A DNA stretch of 64,000 nt from Haloarcula taiwanensis. Lineage in GTDB: Archaea > Halobacteriota > Halobacteria > Halobacteriales > Haloarculaceae. Position 1 is the first letter of the stretch, and each line of letters begins with the position of its first letter. The notes below the pieces were generated by a model that searched no databases, was not told the DNA's origin, and saw only the letters and a list, made by a program, of their open reading frames with translations. The DNA lies in the NCBI GenBank assembly GCA_002844335.1, contig CP019155.1, forward strand, positions 62,001 through 126,000. Direction: 5' to 3'. Position numbers and translations under genes: made by a program. Of this stretch, positions 43,674 through 51,925 are shown piece by piece.

Positions 43674-44486
43674 TCAGGCCGCATCCGTCGCGAGCATCGC
43701 CCCCACAAACGTGAGTCCCCACCAGAACAGCAGCGAAAGGGAGGCGACCCACGTCGGGACGAACGCCGACCGGCCCGGAACAGCGACGTACAGGACCTGA
43801 TCGAACACGAGTCCGCGGTAGGCTCCCGCCGGGGTCATGGCGAGCGCGCCGCCGAGGGTGTCCGTGGTAACACCGGTGTCAAGCGCTGCGAATACCGCCA
43901 GATCACTTCCGACAGTGAGGACGAGCAGCCCGGCGAGTGCGAGCACAAGCGCCCGGCCCCGGCTGCCGGCGAGCGCTGACAGCAGGAACGCGATAGTCAG
44001 CGAGGAGAGCGCATACAGGACGGTCAGCGCGATAAACCGGATGAACAGGAACGGTGAGTCGACGCCGCGATGGCTCGCAAACACCGTCGTCTCCGGTCCT
44101 GCAGTCGTCGCCACGTTGATGCCCAGCGCCAGCAACGGACCGACGACAATAGTGAGCAACAGCAGGGCGCGGCCCGCGTACACTCCGCCGACGTACGCCC
44201 ACGTCGACAGCGGATAGGTGTCGAGGATGTCGAGTTCGCCCCGGACGGCGGGGTCAGCAATCGCGCGATAGCCGACGGCAAAGGCAAGCGTCGGCACGAG
44301 TACTTCGACGGCGACGAGCGTATCAACGACGGTTGGAACGTAGCCGCCGGCTGGGCCACCGCCGGCGTGGGCGAGGCCGAACAGAACAACCCCCGTGACC
44401 ACACCGAGGGCGATATATGTGCGTGTCCTGACTGCGCTCCGGACCTCTCGGACGAAGACCGTCCAGAAGCGACCGCCCGCTGTCAT
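43674..44486 (-). CDS. nosY: NosY-type ABC transporter permease
   Basis: A 270-residue protein with six hydrophobic helices, beginning 'FWTVFVREVRSAVRTRTYIA', the amphipathic start of ABC-2 permeases. The large helices include 'VEVLVPTLAFAVGYRAIAD'. It starts with an ATG overlapping the nosF stop by four bases. With NosF it forms the ABC exporter needed for N2O-reductase CuZ assembly, probably handling sulfur for the cluster. Confidence 0.87.
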   Translation of the reverse strand: MTAGGRFWTVFVREVRSAVRTRTYIALGVVTGVVLFGLAHAGGGPAGGYVPTVVDTLVAVEVLVPTLAFAVGYRAIADPAVRGELDILDTYPLSTWAYVGGVYAGRALLLLTIVVGPLLALGINVATTAGPETTVFASHRGVDSPFLFIRFIALTVLYALSSLTIAFLLSALAGSRGRALVLALAGLLVLTVGSDLAVFAALDTGVTTDTLGGALAMTPAGAYRGLVFDQVLYVAVPGRSAFVPTWVASLSLLFWWGLTFVGAMLATDAA

Positions 44487-45208
44487 GGCTTCTCTCCCCC
44501 CGGCGCAGCGATAGTGGTTCTGTCCTGTTCGAGAAGCGCTGTAAACGTCTCGTGGAGCGGCCCGCCGGTCTGTTCCCGCAGAGATGCAACCGACCCGGTT
44601 CGGACAAGGCGACCGGACTCGAGCACAACCAGTCGGTCAGCCGTTTCCTCGACGAGTGGCAGTTCGTGCGAGCACAGAACCACGGCGCGACCGGCGTCGG
44701 CAATCGATTCGACGATGTCGAATATCAGACGGCTCATCGCCGGGTCGAGCCCGCTCGCTGGCTCGTCGAGCATCACAATCGGCGGGTCGCCGGCCAGTGC
44801 CTGCGCGATTCCCAGCAGGCGCGTCATTCCCCCGGAGAGTCCTGAGACGGGGCGGCTGGCCACTTCTTCGAGGCCGACACGTTCAAGCAGTCGGTCCGGA
44901 TCGTCGTCGACGAGGTCCGCGTAGAATCCGGCCGTCTCCCGGACGCTGAACCCCGGCCGGAAGGTCGGCCGCTGTGGCAGGTAGCCCAGTTGCCGTTCGG
45001 CGTCAGGCCCGCTGTACGAGACGGTGCCGCTTGTGGGTCGCTCGACGCCCAGAAGCATGCGCAGGAGCGTCGTTTTCCCGGACCCGTTCGGACCGATGAA
45101 TCCGGTGACGGCGTTGGACGGGATGTCGAGTGATACTTCTGAGACGGCCGTCACATCACCGTACGATTTCGTGACATCCGACGCCGTGAGGTACGTCTCG
45201 CCGGTCAT
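44483..45208 (-). CDS. nosF: NosF-type ABC transporter ATPase
   Basis: A 241-residue ATPase. Walker A 'GFIGPNGSGKTTLLRMLLG', signature 'LSGGMTRLLGIAQALAG', and Walker B 'PIVMLDEPASGLDPAMSRLI'. The D-loop and H-loop follow normally ('VLCSHELPLVEETAD'). It overlaps nosD upstream and nosY downstream by four bases each, so the three are coupled. Confidence 0.9.
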   Translation of the reverse strand: MTGETYLTASDVTKSYGDVTAVSEVSLDIPSNAVTGFIGPNGSGKTTLLRMLLGVERPTSGTVSYSGPDAERQLGYLPQRPTFRPGFSVRETAGFYADLVDDDPDRLLERVGLEEVASRPVSGLSGGMTRLLGIAQALAGDPPIVMLDEPASGLDPAMSRLIFDIVESIADAGRAVVLCSHELPLVEETADRLVVLESGRLVRTGSVASLREQTGGPLHETFTALLEQDRTTIAAPGGEKP

Positions 45209-47118
45209 GCTGGGTCCTCCATGGCTGTCTCGTTTCGAAGTCGCCTGACGGTCTCGGGATTCGCAGGGTCCGACAGAGGTGCCCTGTCGACGATGCTTCC
45301 CCGGCGAAAGCCGGGTGTGGTGCCGCGAAGCGCTCGGAGACCCCGGACGCTCGGGGCCGACCTGAGGGCGATGGCGGCGTCAGTCTGATGGAGCCGACGG
45401 TCGACGGAATCGGTGGGTGAGTAGGACTGGGCCAGCACCGGGCCAGTTTTGCCAGTGAGGTCGTACGCGCCGCTCCAGTAGTTCCCTCTGCCGTCGTGTG
45501 TGTACACGCGTAGCGGCCCCGGCCCGGAGACGGCGTGGCGGTCGTTTGCGATGAAATCGTTCTCGGTGACGATGTTCGACGGGACGACTGTCGACGCTCT
45601 CACACCGATGTCGTTCCCGTACAGGACGTTGTGCTCGTACAGGGACTGGTCGGCGTTGGTCGACATCGCCTGCGTAGTGTCGACCACCACGTTGTGCGCA
45701 ATATAGCTCCGGGAGCCGGCTAACATGACGCCACTCCCGGAGTGGCGCACGTCGTTCCCGACGATGGCGTTCGCCACGGGGTTCGTCATGACGACGACAC
45801 CAGCGTACTCCTGTCCCCGGGCGACGTTGTCGGCAACGAGCGACCGGGAGGTGTACATCAGGTGGACGCCGAAGCGGTTGTCCCGGAAGGTGTTGTTCCG
45901 GATGACGGTCCCGTCGGCCCGGTGGAGATACACGCCGTCACGCCCGCCGTTGAACACCGAGTCCTGCACGACAATCGGCCCATGCATCCCGATAACGCCC
46001 ATAAACCCATCCTGCCAGTCTGCCGTCCCGTTGACCGTGACGTTCTCGACGACCGAGCCGGATGCCTGTCGCAGAACGACGCCGCTTGCGGGCGTCTCGG
46101 CGGTGAGATTCGCGACGTACAGTCCTGAAACGTTGCGACCGGTCACGGCGGCGTCGCTGTTGCCGTAGGCGGTCGTGACGGTCGCGTCCCAGGCGCTGTC
46201 GTTGGCCGTCGCTGGGTCGCCGACTGTCCTGTTGCCGACGCCGACGATTTCGAACCCGGTGACGCCGACCCGGTCGGCGGTCACTGTCACGACAGTACCG
46301 TTCCCACCACCGTCGAGCGTCGCTCCGGAACCGCGGAGTGTGAGTGGTTTGTCTATCGTCACCTGCTCGTTGTACGTCCCGGTCGGGACAACGACCGTCG
46401 TGTTCGGCGGGGCCGCATCGACGGCCGCCTGCACCGTTGGGGCATCGGTTCCGACTTCGACAGAGACAGGTCGGTCTCGACGCTGTCGTGTTGCCTGTAC
46501 GATTGCGTTCGCATCATTTCGCCGCGGACCGACCTGTTTTCGGACTGCCGCCGCCTGCTGGAGGTCGAACGAGTGTGTCTTGAGGGCCTCCCAGTCGACG
46601 ATTCGACCGCCACAGCTATCGGTGAACGCTTCGGCGTCGTCCCGGTCGGCGAACGGCACAACTGCCGACCCGGACGGGACCCGCGCCGACCCGTCGACGA
46701 CGTAGTAGGCCTGATTAGCTTCGACCCAGTCCGGCGGCGTTGCGGTCCGGAGCGAGCCGTCGTCACCGCACCTGACTGGCCGGTCACTGTAGTCAGAAAC
46801 GTACACCGCAAGTGGATAGCCGAACTGCTGCTCGTGCCCCGGTTCCGTGAGCGCGGTCACAGCCTGATCGATGCCGACGTAGCCGACAACGTAGCGGTAC
46901 TGTGAGTAGAAGACTTGCGCCCGCGGAACGCTGATGCTCCGATTCCGGGCGATCTGTTCGTCGGCCATCGTGATCCCACGCTGGACAGTGTTATCAAACG
47001 GGACTGGTTCAGGACGGGCGCTGGTTGTATCGACGGCAAACGACATCGCAACGATCAGTGTGCCAAGAACTACCGCAAGGAGCGCGACGAGTTGCACAGT
47101 CGACAGGGCTAGTCGCAT
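45205..47118 (-). CDS. nosD: NosD beta-helix maturation protein with N-terminal NosL-like domain
   Basis: A 637-residue protein, longer than usual NosD (about 400-450). An N-terminal membrane helix ('VQLVALLAVVLGTLIVAMSF') is followed by residues about 60-175 that read like a NosL domain: 'QAYYVVDGSARVPSGSAVVPF' style, then 'ADRDDAEAFTDSCGGRIV', close to the 'GAMGTAIVPFSDSGDAESFA' end of NosL. The Cys pair for copper is not clear in this part. From about residue 225 to 545 a right-handed beta-helix with 'GNDIG' and 'NTFRDNRFGVHLMYTS' turns is the CASH/NosD fold. NosD and NosFY assist CuZ assembly of nitrous oxide reductase outside the membrane. Confidence 0.88.
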   Translation of the reverse strand: MRLALSTVQLVALLAVVLGTLIVAMSFAVDTTSARPEPVPFDNTVQRGITMADEQIARNRSISVPRAQVFYSQYRYVVGYVGIDQAVTALTEPGHEQQFGYPLAVYVSDYSDRPVRCGDDGSLRTATPPDWVEANQAYYVVDGSARVPSGSAVVPFADRDDAEAFTDSCGGRIVDWEALKTHSFDLQQAAAVRKQVGPRRNDANAIVQATRQRRDRPVSVEVGTDAPTVQAAVDAAPPNTTVVVPTGTYNEQVTIDKPLTLRGSGATLDGGGNGTVVTVTADRVGVTGFEIVGVGNRTVGDPATANDSAWDATVTTAYGNSDAAVTGRNVSGLYVANLTAETPASGVVLRQASGSVVENVTVNGTADWQDGFMGVIGMHGPIVVQDSVFNGGRDGVYLHRADGTVIRNNTFRDNRFGVHLMYTSRSLVADNVARGQEYAGVVVMTNPVANAIVGNDVRHSGSGVMLAGSRSYIAHNVVVDTTQAMSTNADQSLYEHNVLYGNDIGVRASTVVPSNIVTENDFIANDRHAVSGPGPLRVYTHDGRGNYWSGAYDLTGKTGPVLAQSYSPTDSVDRRLHQTDAAIALRSAPSVRGLRALRGTTPGFRRGSIVDRAPLSDPANPETVRRLRNETAMEDPA

Positions 47119-47319
47119 CTGCCGGTACTACGAGTGAGGCCCCATTACAGTATGTGGTGTGGCTCTCGAAACTGGCAGCGCACCCGCACACGGTCACCCA
47201 CACCAGACCGGAGCACAGTTCTAGGGCGTTCAAGTGGCGTCGTTTTGCTACCCTGATAAAATCGCCTACGTTTTACCGGTCGGCTACTTGTAGCTGCACT
47301 CCCATTACTCAGCGTAGAA

Positions 47320-49371
47320 ATGGGCACCGACCAGAACCGAAATCCCCGGGCCGAGCAGACAGTCTGTCCGTACTGCGGCGTCGGCTGTACGATACAGTAC
47401 GCGGACAACGGAAAGGCGACCGGCACAGCGGGGCCAGTGAACACGAAAGGAGAGATCTGTCCGAAGGGTGGAGCCGCGTACGACGTGGTCGAACACGGGG
47501 ACCGACTGACCGAGCCACTCGTCCGTGAGAACGGGCAGTTCGCCACTGCGCCCTGGGAAACCGCCATGGCTCGCGTGGCCGACCGGCTCAATGACATCGT
47601 CGACCAGCACGGGCCGGACGCCGTCGAGTTCTTCGCGTCCTCGAACTGCACGAACGAGGAAAACTACGTCTTTCAGAAGATTGCGCGGATGCTCGGCACC
47701 AACAACGTCGACAACTGCGCTCGCCTCTGTCATTCGTCGACGGTCGCCGCGATGAGCGAGCGGTTCGGTGCCGGAGCGATGACGAACACGCTCGATGACC
47801 TCGCGGAAACCGACTGTCTGCTCGTCACCGGCGCGAATCCGGCCGAACAGCACCCCGTCATTTTCCGGTCGTATTTCCTGCCGGCGATTCGGAACGGGGC
47901 CACGCTCATCCATATCGACCCGCGCGAGACGGACACGACCGATGCCGCCGACATCCACCTCGATGTTCGCCCCGGATACGATATCGAACTCCTCAATTCG
48001 ATGGCGAAAGTCTTTCTCGACGAGGACCTCGTCGACGAGTCCTTTGTCGAGGAACGTACAACCGGCTATTCAGACTTGACGGCACATCTCGACAACGTCG
48101 ACGTCGGATCGGGTGCCGACGTAGCCGGCGTCGACCCGGAAACCGTTCGGGAGGCAGCCCGAGCATACGCCGAGGCCGATACAGCGGCAATCGTCACCGG
48201 GATGGGAATGAGCCAGCACACGTGCGGGACCGACAACGTCCACGCGCTGTTGAACCTCGCGCTGTTGACCGGCAACGTCGGTCGCCCGGGCACGGGTGTG
48301 AACCCCCTCCGTGGCCAGAACAACGTCCAGGGGGCCGGCGACGTTGGCGCGCTTCCCAGCGTGCTCCCCGGCTACGAACCCGTTACGGACCCGGATGCTC
48401 GACAGCGTGTCGCCGACGAGTGGGGTGTCGAGCCGCCGAGCGAACCCGGCCTGACGGAGACGACTGCGACACATCAGTTCGGCGACGCGGTCAAGGCTGC
48501 GGTGGTGTTCGGCGAGAACCCGGCCGTCACGGAACCGAACGCCAGTTCTGTCAGGGCCGGCTTTGACGACCTCGATTTCTGCGTCGTCATCGACCTTTTC
48601 GAGACAGCGACCGTCGACCACGCCGATGTCGTGCTGCCGGGAAGCAGCTGGGCGGAGAAAGCGGGGACCGTGACCAACACGGACCGGCGGGTGATGCGGA
48701 TGCGGCCGAACGCCGATCTGCCCGGAAACGCCCGTCGGGACCTCGATATCCTCACAGACCTCGGTCATCGGTTGGTCGACCAGCCAGACGCGTTCGACTA
48801 CGACGGGCCTGAAGCGGTGTTCGAGGAGCTAACGCGGGTCACTCCGCTGTACGCCGGTATGAGTTACGACGGCATCGGTGAGGGCTACCAGCGCTGGCCG
48901 TTCCCGGCAGAGGCCGATTCCGGAACCGACGTGCTCCACACGGAGACGTTCGCCTCGGGCGAACAAACGGCGCCGCTACGCCCAGTCTCGCCGACACCGC
49001 CAGCCGATGCCGTCTCCGGGGACCAGCTCGTGCTCACGACGGGACGCGCGCTCCAGCACTTCAACAGCGGCGCGCTCACTCGCCGGTCGGAGACGCTCAT
49101 GCGAATGCGCGGAGAGGACGTGCTCGAAATCCATCCAGACGACGCTGCCGCTCGCGGTATCGAGGACGGCGATGCTGTCGTCGTGGAGAACGGCCGGGGC
49201 AGCGTGACAGTGTCGGCGGCTGTGACGGCGGCCATTCGGCCCGGTGTCGTATTCTGCACGTTCCACTATCTGGACCCGCTCGCAAACGCCCTAACCGGTG
49301 ACTCGCTCGACCCGGTCGCCGAGATTCCCGAGTACAAGCATTCGGCGGTGACGGTACGGAAGGCAGGGTAG
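47320..49371 (+). CDS. Formate-dehydrogenase-like molybdopterin oxidoreductase (Cys-type), catalytic subunit
   Basis: A 683-residue protein of the DMSO-reductase family. The 4Fe-4S site is 'VCPYCGVGC' with a fourth Cys at 47 ('GEICPKGG'). The Mo ligand is Cys137 in 'DNCARLCHSSTVAAM', the place of selenocysteine in E. coli FdhH ('CARVUHGP'). 'LRGQNNVQGAGDVGALP' fits the MGD-binding text, and the final 110 residues are the C-terminal MopB domain. It would oxidise formate or reduce CO2 with an external electron partner. No FdhB or FdhC gene is adjacent. An assimilatory nitrate reductase is less likely given the His-Ser after Cys. A single-gene unit in the plus strand. Confidence 0.85.
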   Translation: MGTDQNRNPRAEQTVCPYCGVGCTIQYADNGKATGTAGPVNTKGEICPKGGAAYDVVEHGDRLTEPLVRENGQFATAPWETAMARVADRLNDIVDQHGPDAVEFFASSNCTNEENYVFQKIARMLGTNNVDNCARLCHSSTVAAMSERFGAGAMTNTLDDLAETDCLLVTGANPAEQHPVIFRSYFLPAIRNGATLIHIDPRETDTTDAADIHLDVRPGYDIELLNSMAKVFLDEDLVDESFVEERTTGYSDLTAHLDNVDVGSGADVAGVDPETVREAARAYAEADTAAIVTGMGMSQHTCGTDNVHALLNLALLTGNVGRPGTGVNPLRGQNNVQGAGDVGALPSVLPGYEPVTDPDARQRVADEWGVEPPSEPGLTETTATHQFGDAVKAAVVFGENPAVTEPNASSVRAGFDDLDFCVVIDLFETATVDHADVVLPGSSWAEKAGTVTNTDRRVMRMRPNADLPGNARRDLDILTDLGHRLVDQPDAFDYDGPEAVFEELTRVTPLYAGMSYDGIGEGYQRWPFPAEADSGTDVLHTETFASGEQTAPLRPVSPTPPADAVSGDQLVLTTGRALQHFNSGALTRRSETLMRMRGEDVLEIHPDDAAARGIEDGDAVVVENGRGSVTVSAAVTAAIRPGVVFCTFHYLDPLANALTGDSLDPVAEIPEYKHSAVTVRKAG

Positions 49372-49526
49372 CAGAGCCGGCGGGGGACTGGGCGTACAGG
49401 CGGCCGATTCGAACGGCGTGCGAGGCCTGGGCGACGCGCTCCAGTCACCAATAAAACAGTTTCTACGGTTCTCACTGCAGTGGATTAGTCGCAATAGTAA
49501 TTCCTGTCGGACGCGTAGATGAATGT

Positions 49527-49805
49527 ATGTTGGATAGTCGAAAAAGTCGTAAGCTCAGTGCAGCAGTCGTCCTCTTCCAGGGGGTCGTGACTGCGCTCTT
49601 CCCGCAGATAAGTGTCAAGTTCATCAAATCCATGATCGGAAAGAACTTCGACAATGCGTCGGAGTTGCAGGTGAAGCCAGCGTATCGCCGGCAGTTGCGC
49701 GCAGTCGGCGTTGGTATGGTTGCCGCAGCCGGTACGGATCTCCTGTTGCAGAGCGCTGGAGAGACAGACGACGACCTGCCCGCGGCTGACGGGGACGGCG
49801 AATAG
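49527..49805 (+). CDS. Small membrane-associated protein, unrecognised
   Basis: A 92-residue protein with one or two short hydrophobic segments ('SAAVVLFQGVVTALFP' and 'LRAVGVGMVAAAGTDLLLQ') and a basic N-terminus. The tail is acidic ('GETDDDLPAADGDGE'). I recall no family. It stands 155 bases after the formate-dehydrogenase-like gene and could be an unlinked small membrane gene. Coding character looks real. Confidence 0.6.
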   Translation: MLDSRKSRKLSAAVVLFQGVVTALFPQISVKFIKSMIGKNFDNASELQVKPAYRRQLRAVGVGMVAAAGTDLLLQSAGETDDDLPAADGDGE

Positions 49806-49925
49806 CGAAGGCAACAACATCGCCGGAACTCCAGTCTCCCAACTCCTTCATCAGCGAGAGTGGCGCGGACCGGTGGGGTTGAAGTTCATCACGCGGGCAC
49901 CTTTCTCGAACACACTGAAGCCGGC

Positions 49926-51035
49926 TCAGTCGTCGCTGTCGACTGTCGCCTCGGTGCCGGCGGTACGGACCTGTGTGGCTTCACTCTCCACGTTAACGCC
50001 TTCCCAGTCGTGGTCCGTGTGGTACCCCTCGCGTTCTTTCGCGCTCTGGGCGACACGGATGAACTCCGCCTTATCACGGGCCGTAGCGATGGTCTGTCCG
50101 CCACAGTAGGAGAGTCCGGAGCGAATGCCGGCACAGAATTCCTCAGCCACAGCAGCGACCGAGCCTTTGTACGGAGTCAGTGCTTCGACTCCCTCGTCAG
50201 CGCTGACGTTGTTCTGTTTGTCGTCACGGTCTTCGGCCGCGGCGGTGGTCGCCATCCCCCGCGACCGCTTGTACTGCGTCCCGTCGACTTCGACGATCGC
50301 ACCGGGAGCCTCCTCCGTGCCGGCAAAGAGGCTGCCGAGCATCACGGTATCGGCACCGGCCATGAGGGCTTTCACCGCATCACCAGACGTGCGAATCCCG
50401 CCATCCGCACAGAGGGTGATGTCAAGATCCGCAGCGGCTGTGGCGCAGTCATCGACAGCGGTCAGCTGTGGGACGCCGGCACCCGCGACCTTCCGGGTGG
50501 TACAGTGTGACCCCGGTCCGATGCCGACTTTGACACAGTCGGCTCCGGCGGCGGCAAGGTCTTCAACACCTGCGGGCGTCGCAACGTTGCCGGCGATGAG
50601 GTCAGTGTCGGGAAACTCGTCAGCGAGCGTCTCGACGGCATCAAGCGCCCGCTCAAGATGACCATGGGCTACGTCGACGACGAGCGCATCAACGCCGGCC
50701 GCAATGACGGCCGCGCTCCGCGCCACGTAATCCTCATTTATACCGACGGCAGCACCGACCCGTTCGTCCGCGGTCTTCACTTGCGTGACCTGTTCGGCCT
50801 GTTCGTCCGGCGTCAAGAAGCGATGCAACACCCCAAACCCGCCTGAACGCGAAAGCTCGATTGCCAGTGCTGCCTCTGTGACAGTGTCCATCGCGGCCGA
50901 GACGAGCGGCGTGTCTAGTTCAACGGTTGGAGTAAGGGGCGTCGAGAGGTCGATGTCGCTCCGACTGTCGACCGGTGATCGTTTCGGGACGAGAAGAACG
51001 TCGCCATAACTCAATCCAGTACGTAACTCGTTCAT
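49926..51035 (-). CDS. IMP dehydrogenase/GMP reductase-like protein without CBS domains
   Basis: A 369-residue TIM-barrel enzyme. The catalytic loop '[17 protein letters not shown]' puts the nucleophile at Cys178; '[20 protein letters not shown]' binds the IMP phosphate, and '[10 protein letters not shown]' is the flap start. CBS domains, found in most IMPDHs, are absent and the 'S-H-C' differs from the usual 'S-I-C' of IMPDH and 'S-V-C' of GMP reductase, so the direction cannot be fixed. It stands alone, with its promoter at about 51060-51072. Confidence 0.87.
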   Translation of the reverse strand: MNELRTGLSYGDVLLVPKRSPVDSRSDIDLSTPLTPTVELDTPLVSAAMDTVTEAALAIELSRSGGFGVLHRFLTPDEQAEQVTQVKTADERVGAAVGINEDYVARSAAVIAAGVDALVVDVAHGHLERALDAVETLADEFPDTDLIAGNVATPAGVEDLAAAGADCVKVGIGPGSHCTTRKVAGAGVPQLTAVDDCATAAADLDITLCADGGIRTSGDAVKALMAGADTVMLGSLFAGTEEAPGAIVEVDGTQYKRSRGMATTAAAEDRDDKQNNVSADEGVEALTPYKGSVAAVAEEFCAGIRSGLSYCGGQTIATARDKAEFIRVAQSAKEREGYHTDHDWEGVNVESEATQVRTAGTEATVDSDD

Positions 51036-51140
51036 GCCCCGCTGCTAGTGTACCGCCTAGAACAAAAGTAGGTCGGATTGGAGAGTTCCCCCGGAAACGT
51101 GAGTGGCCGAAACAGAGGTTGCGCTCCAGCAAGGAAGCGG

Positions 51141-51272
51141 ATGACGGGTGGCGGTGGGCACCGTGTGTGCCACCCACTGCAGTCAGAGGCACGACCGGGT
51201 TCTGAATCCGAGGCATGGGGTGAAACGCGTGGGCTCAAAGTATGAAGAAGCCCAGAGCGGGAGCCAGAACCC
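51141..51272 (-). ncRNA. Candidate structured RNA, unit 1
   Basis: Minus-strand reading starts GGGTTCTGG at 51272 and pairs its first eight bases with CAGAACCC at 51197-51204. Inside this are two more stems. A 7-bp stem GGGTGGC/GCCACCC follows at about 51146-51175. A CATATCTTTT box (51297-51306) lies about 29 bases upstream of the 5' end. Part of a three-unit family; see findings. No open frame is conserved among units. Confidence 0.45.
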
Positions 51273-51400
51273 GTGTTTACGTAAGCCGCCGTTGGTCATA
51301 TCTTTTGTGGTAAGCCTTAACACAGTGGCAGGTCTGCACAATCCAGTCAGCACCGGAACGCGCAGCTCTGCCGATCACACGAACGAATGGTACGTTGCTG

Positions 51401-51514
51401 TGGGGTGGGAGAGGTGGGTGCAACGCACCATCGGAAGTCGTCGAAACTGACGATGGGGTCCGGCCCGGGCAATCGTGTGGGAAAAGCCAGCGCGATTGGA
51501 CAGGCTCAGAACCC
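51401..51514 (-). ncRNA. Candidate structured RNA, unit 2
   Basis: Minus-strand 5' end GGGTTCTG (51507-51514) can pair with 51456-51463; one G-U pair works only on the minus strand. A hairpin ATCGTC...GACGAC(T)...CGAT follows, then GGTGC-AAC-GCACC, read on the plus strand at 51415-51429. A strong TATA box TTTATATATA (51533-51542, minus) is centred 24 bases before the 5' end. A 79-codon frame begins here (ATG at 51516) but is not shared with the other units. Confidence 0.5.
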
Positions 51515-51657
51515 ATCTAGCTCCGCTACCAGTATATATAAAATGCTTGCGGGATCCGTTCGCTGTCTGTTGGTTTGACCGCAAGTCGCACAGTTCTCAC
51601 GGGCGTTACTCCCGTCCGGTCGCGTCAGCAATACACCCGAATGCTACCAGCGACGGA

Positions 51658-51790
51658 ATGGTGGGCAGCCGGGGGGAGTGTGCACCGCACCATTCACGGT
51701 CGTCATCCACGACGACGGGTTCTGGACCCGGGCCGTTTGCTGAGGGTGCCCGGATTCAGTGGGGGAGAGGTGGCGCGGGAACCAGAACCC
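51658..51790 (-). ncRNA. Candidate structured RNA, unit 3
   Basis: The 5' GGGTTCTGG (51782-51790, minus) pairs perfectly over nine bases with 51717-51725. GTCGTC-x-GACGAC hairpin and a GTGC-ACC-GCAC hairpin follow. A perfect 10-bp inverted repeat AACCCTATTA-GAGA-TAATAGGGTT (51786-51809) covers the 5' end. An AT box GTTATTCC at about 51814-51822 lies about 28 bases upstream. Confidence 0.5.
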
Positions 51791-51925
51791 TATTAGAGAT
51801 AATAGGGTTACTTGGGAATAACGACTGTGACGTTTTAGTTCATTTTATTGGCTCTGTGGTTACTGAGCGTCCGCAATCGCAGCATGGGCAGTCGCGATGA
51901 GCGCGCACCCGCTTGTCAGCCGGGA

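Noticed and set aside
47320-49371. Assimilatory nitrate reductase (nasA) as the name of the molybdoenzyme
   Set aside because: The Cys-His-Ser text at the Mo site resembles formate dehydrogenase; nitrate reductases differ there. Phylogeny would settle it.
51277-51516. 79-codon minus-strand frame in RNA unit 2
   Set aside because: Starts with a tempting ATG but is absent in units 1 and 3 and has no acidic bias, so the RNA reading is preferred.
51141-51790. CRISPR-like array
   Set aside because: Units are three, unequal in length and long, with paired stems rather than identical short repeats and spacers.
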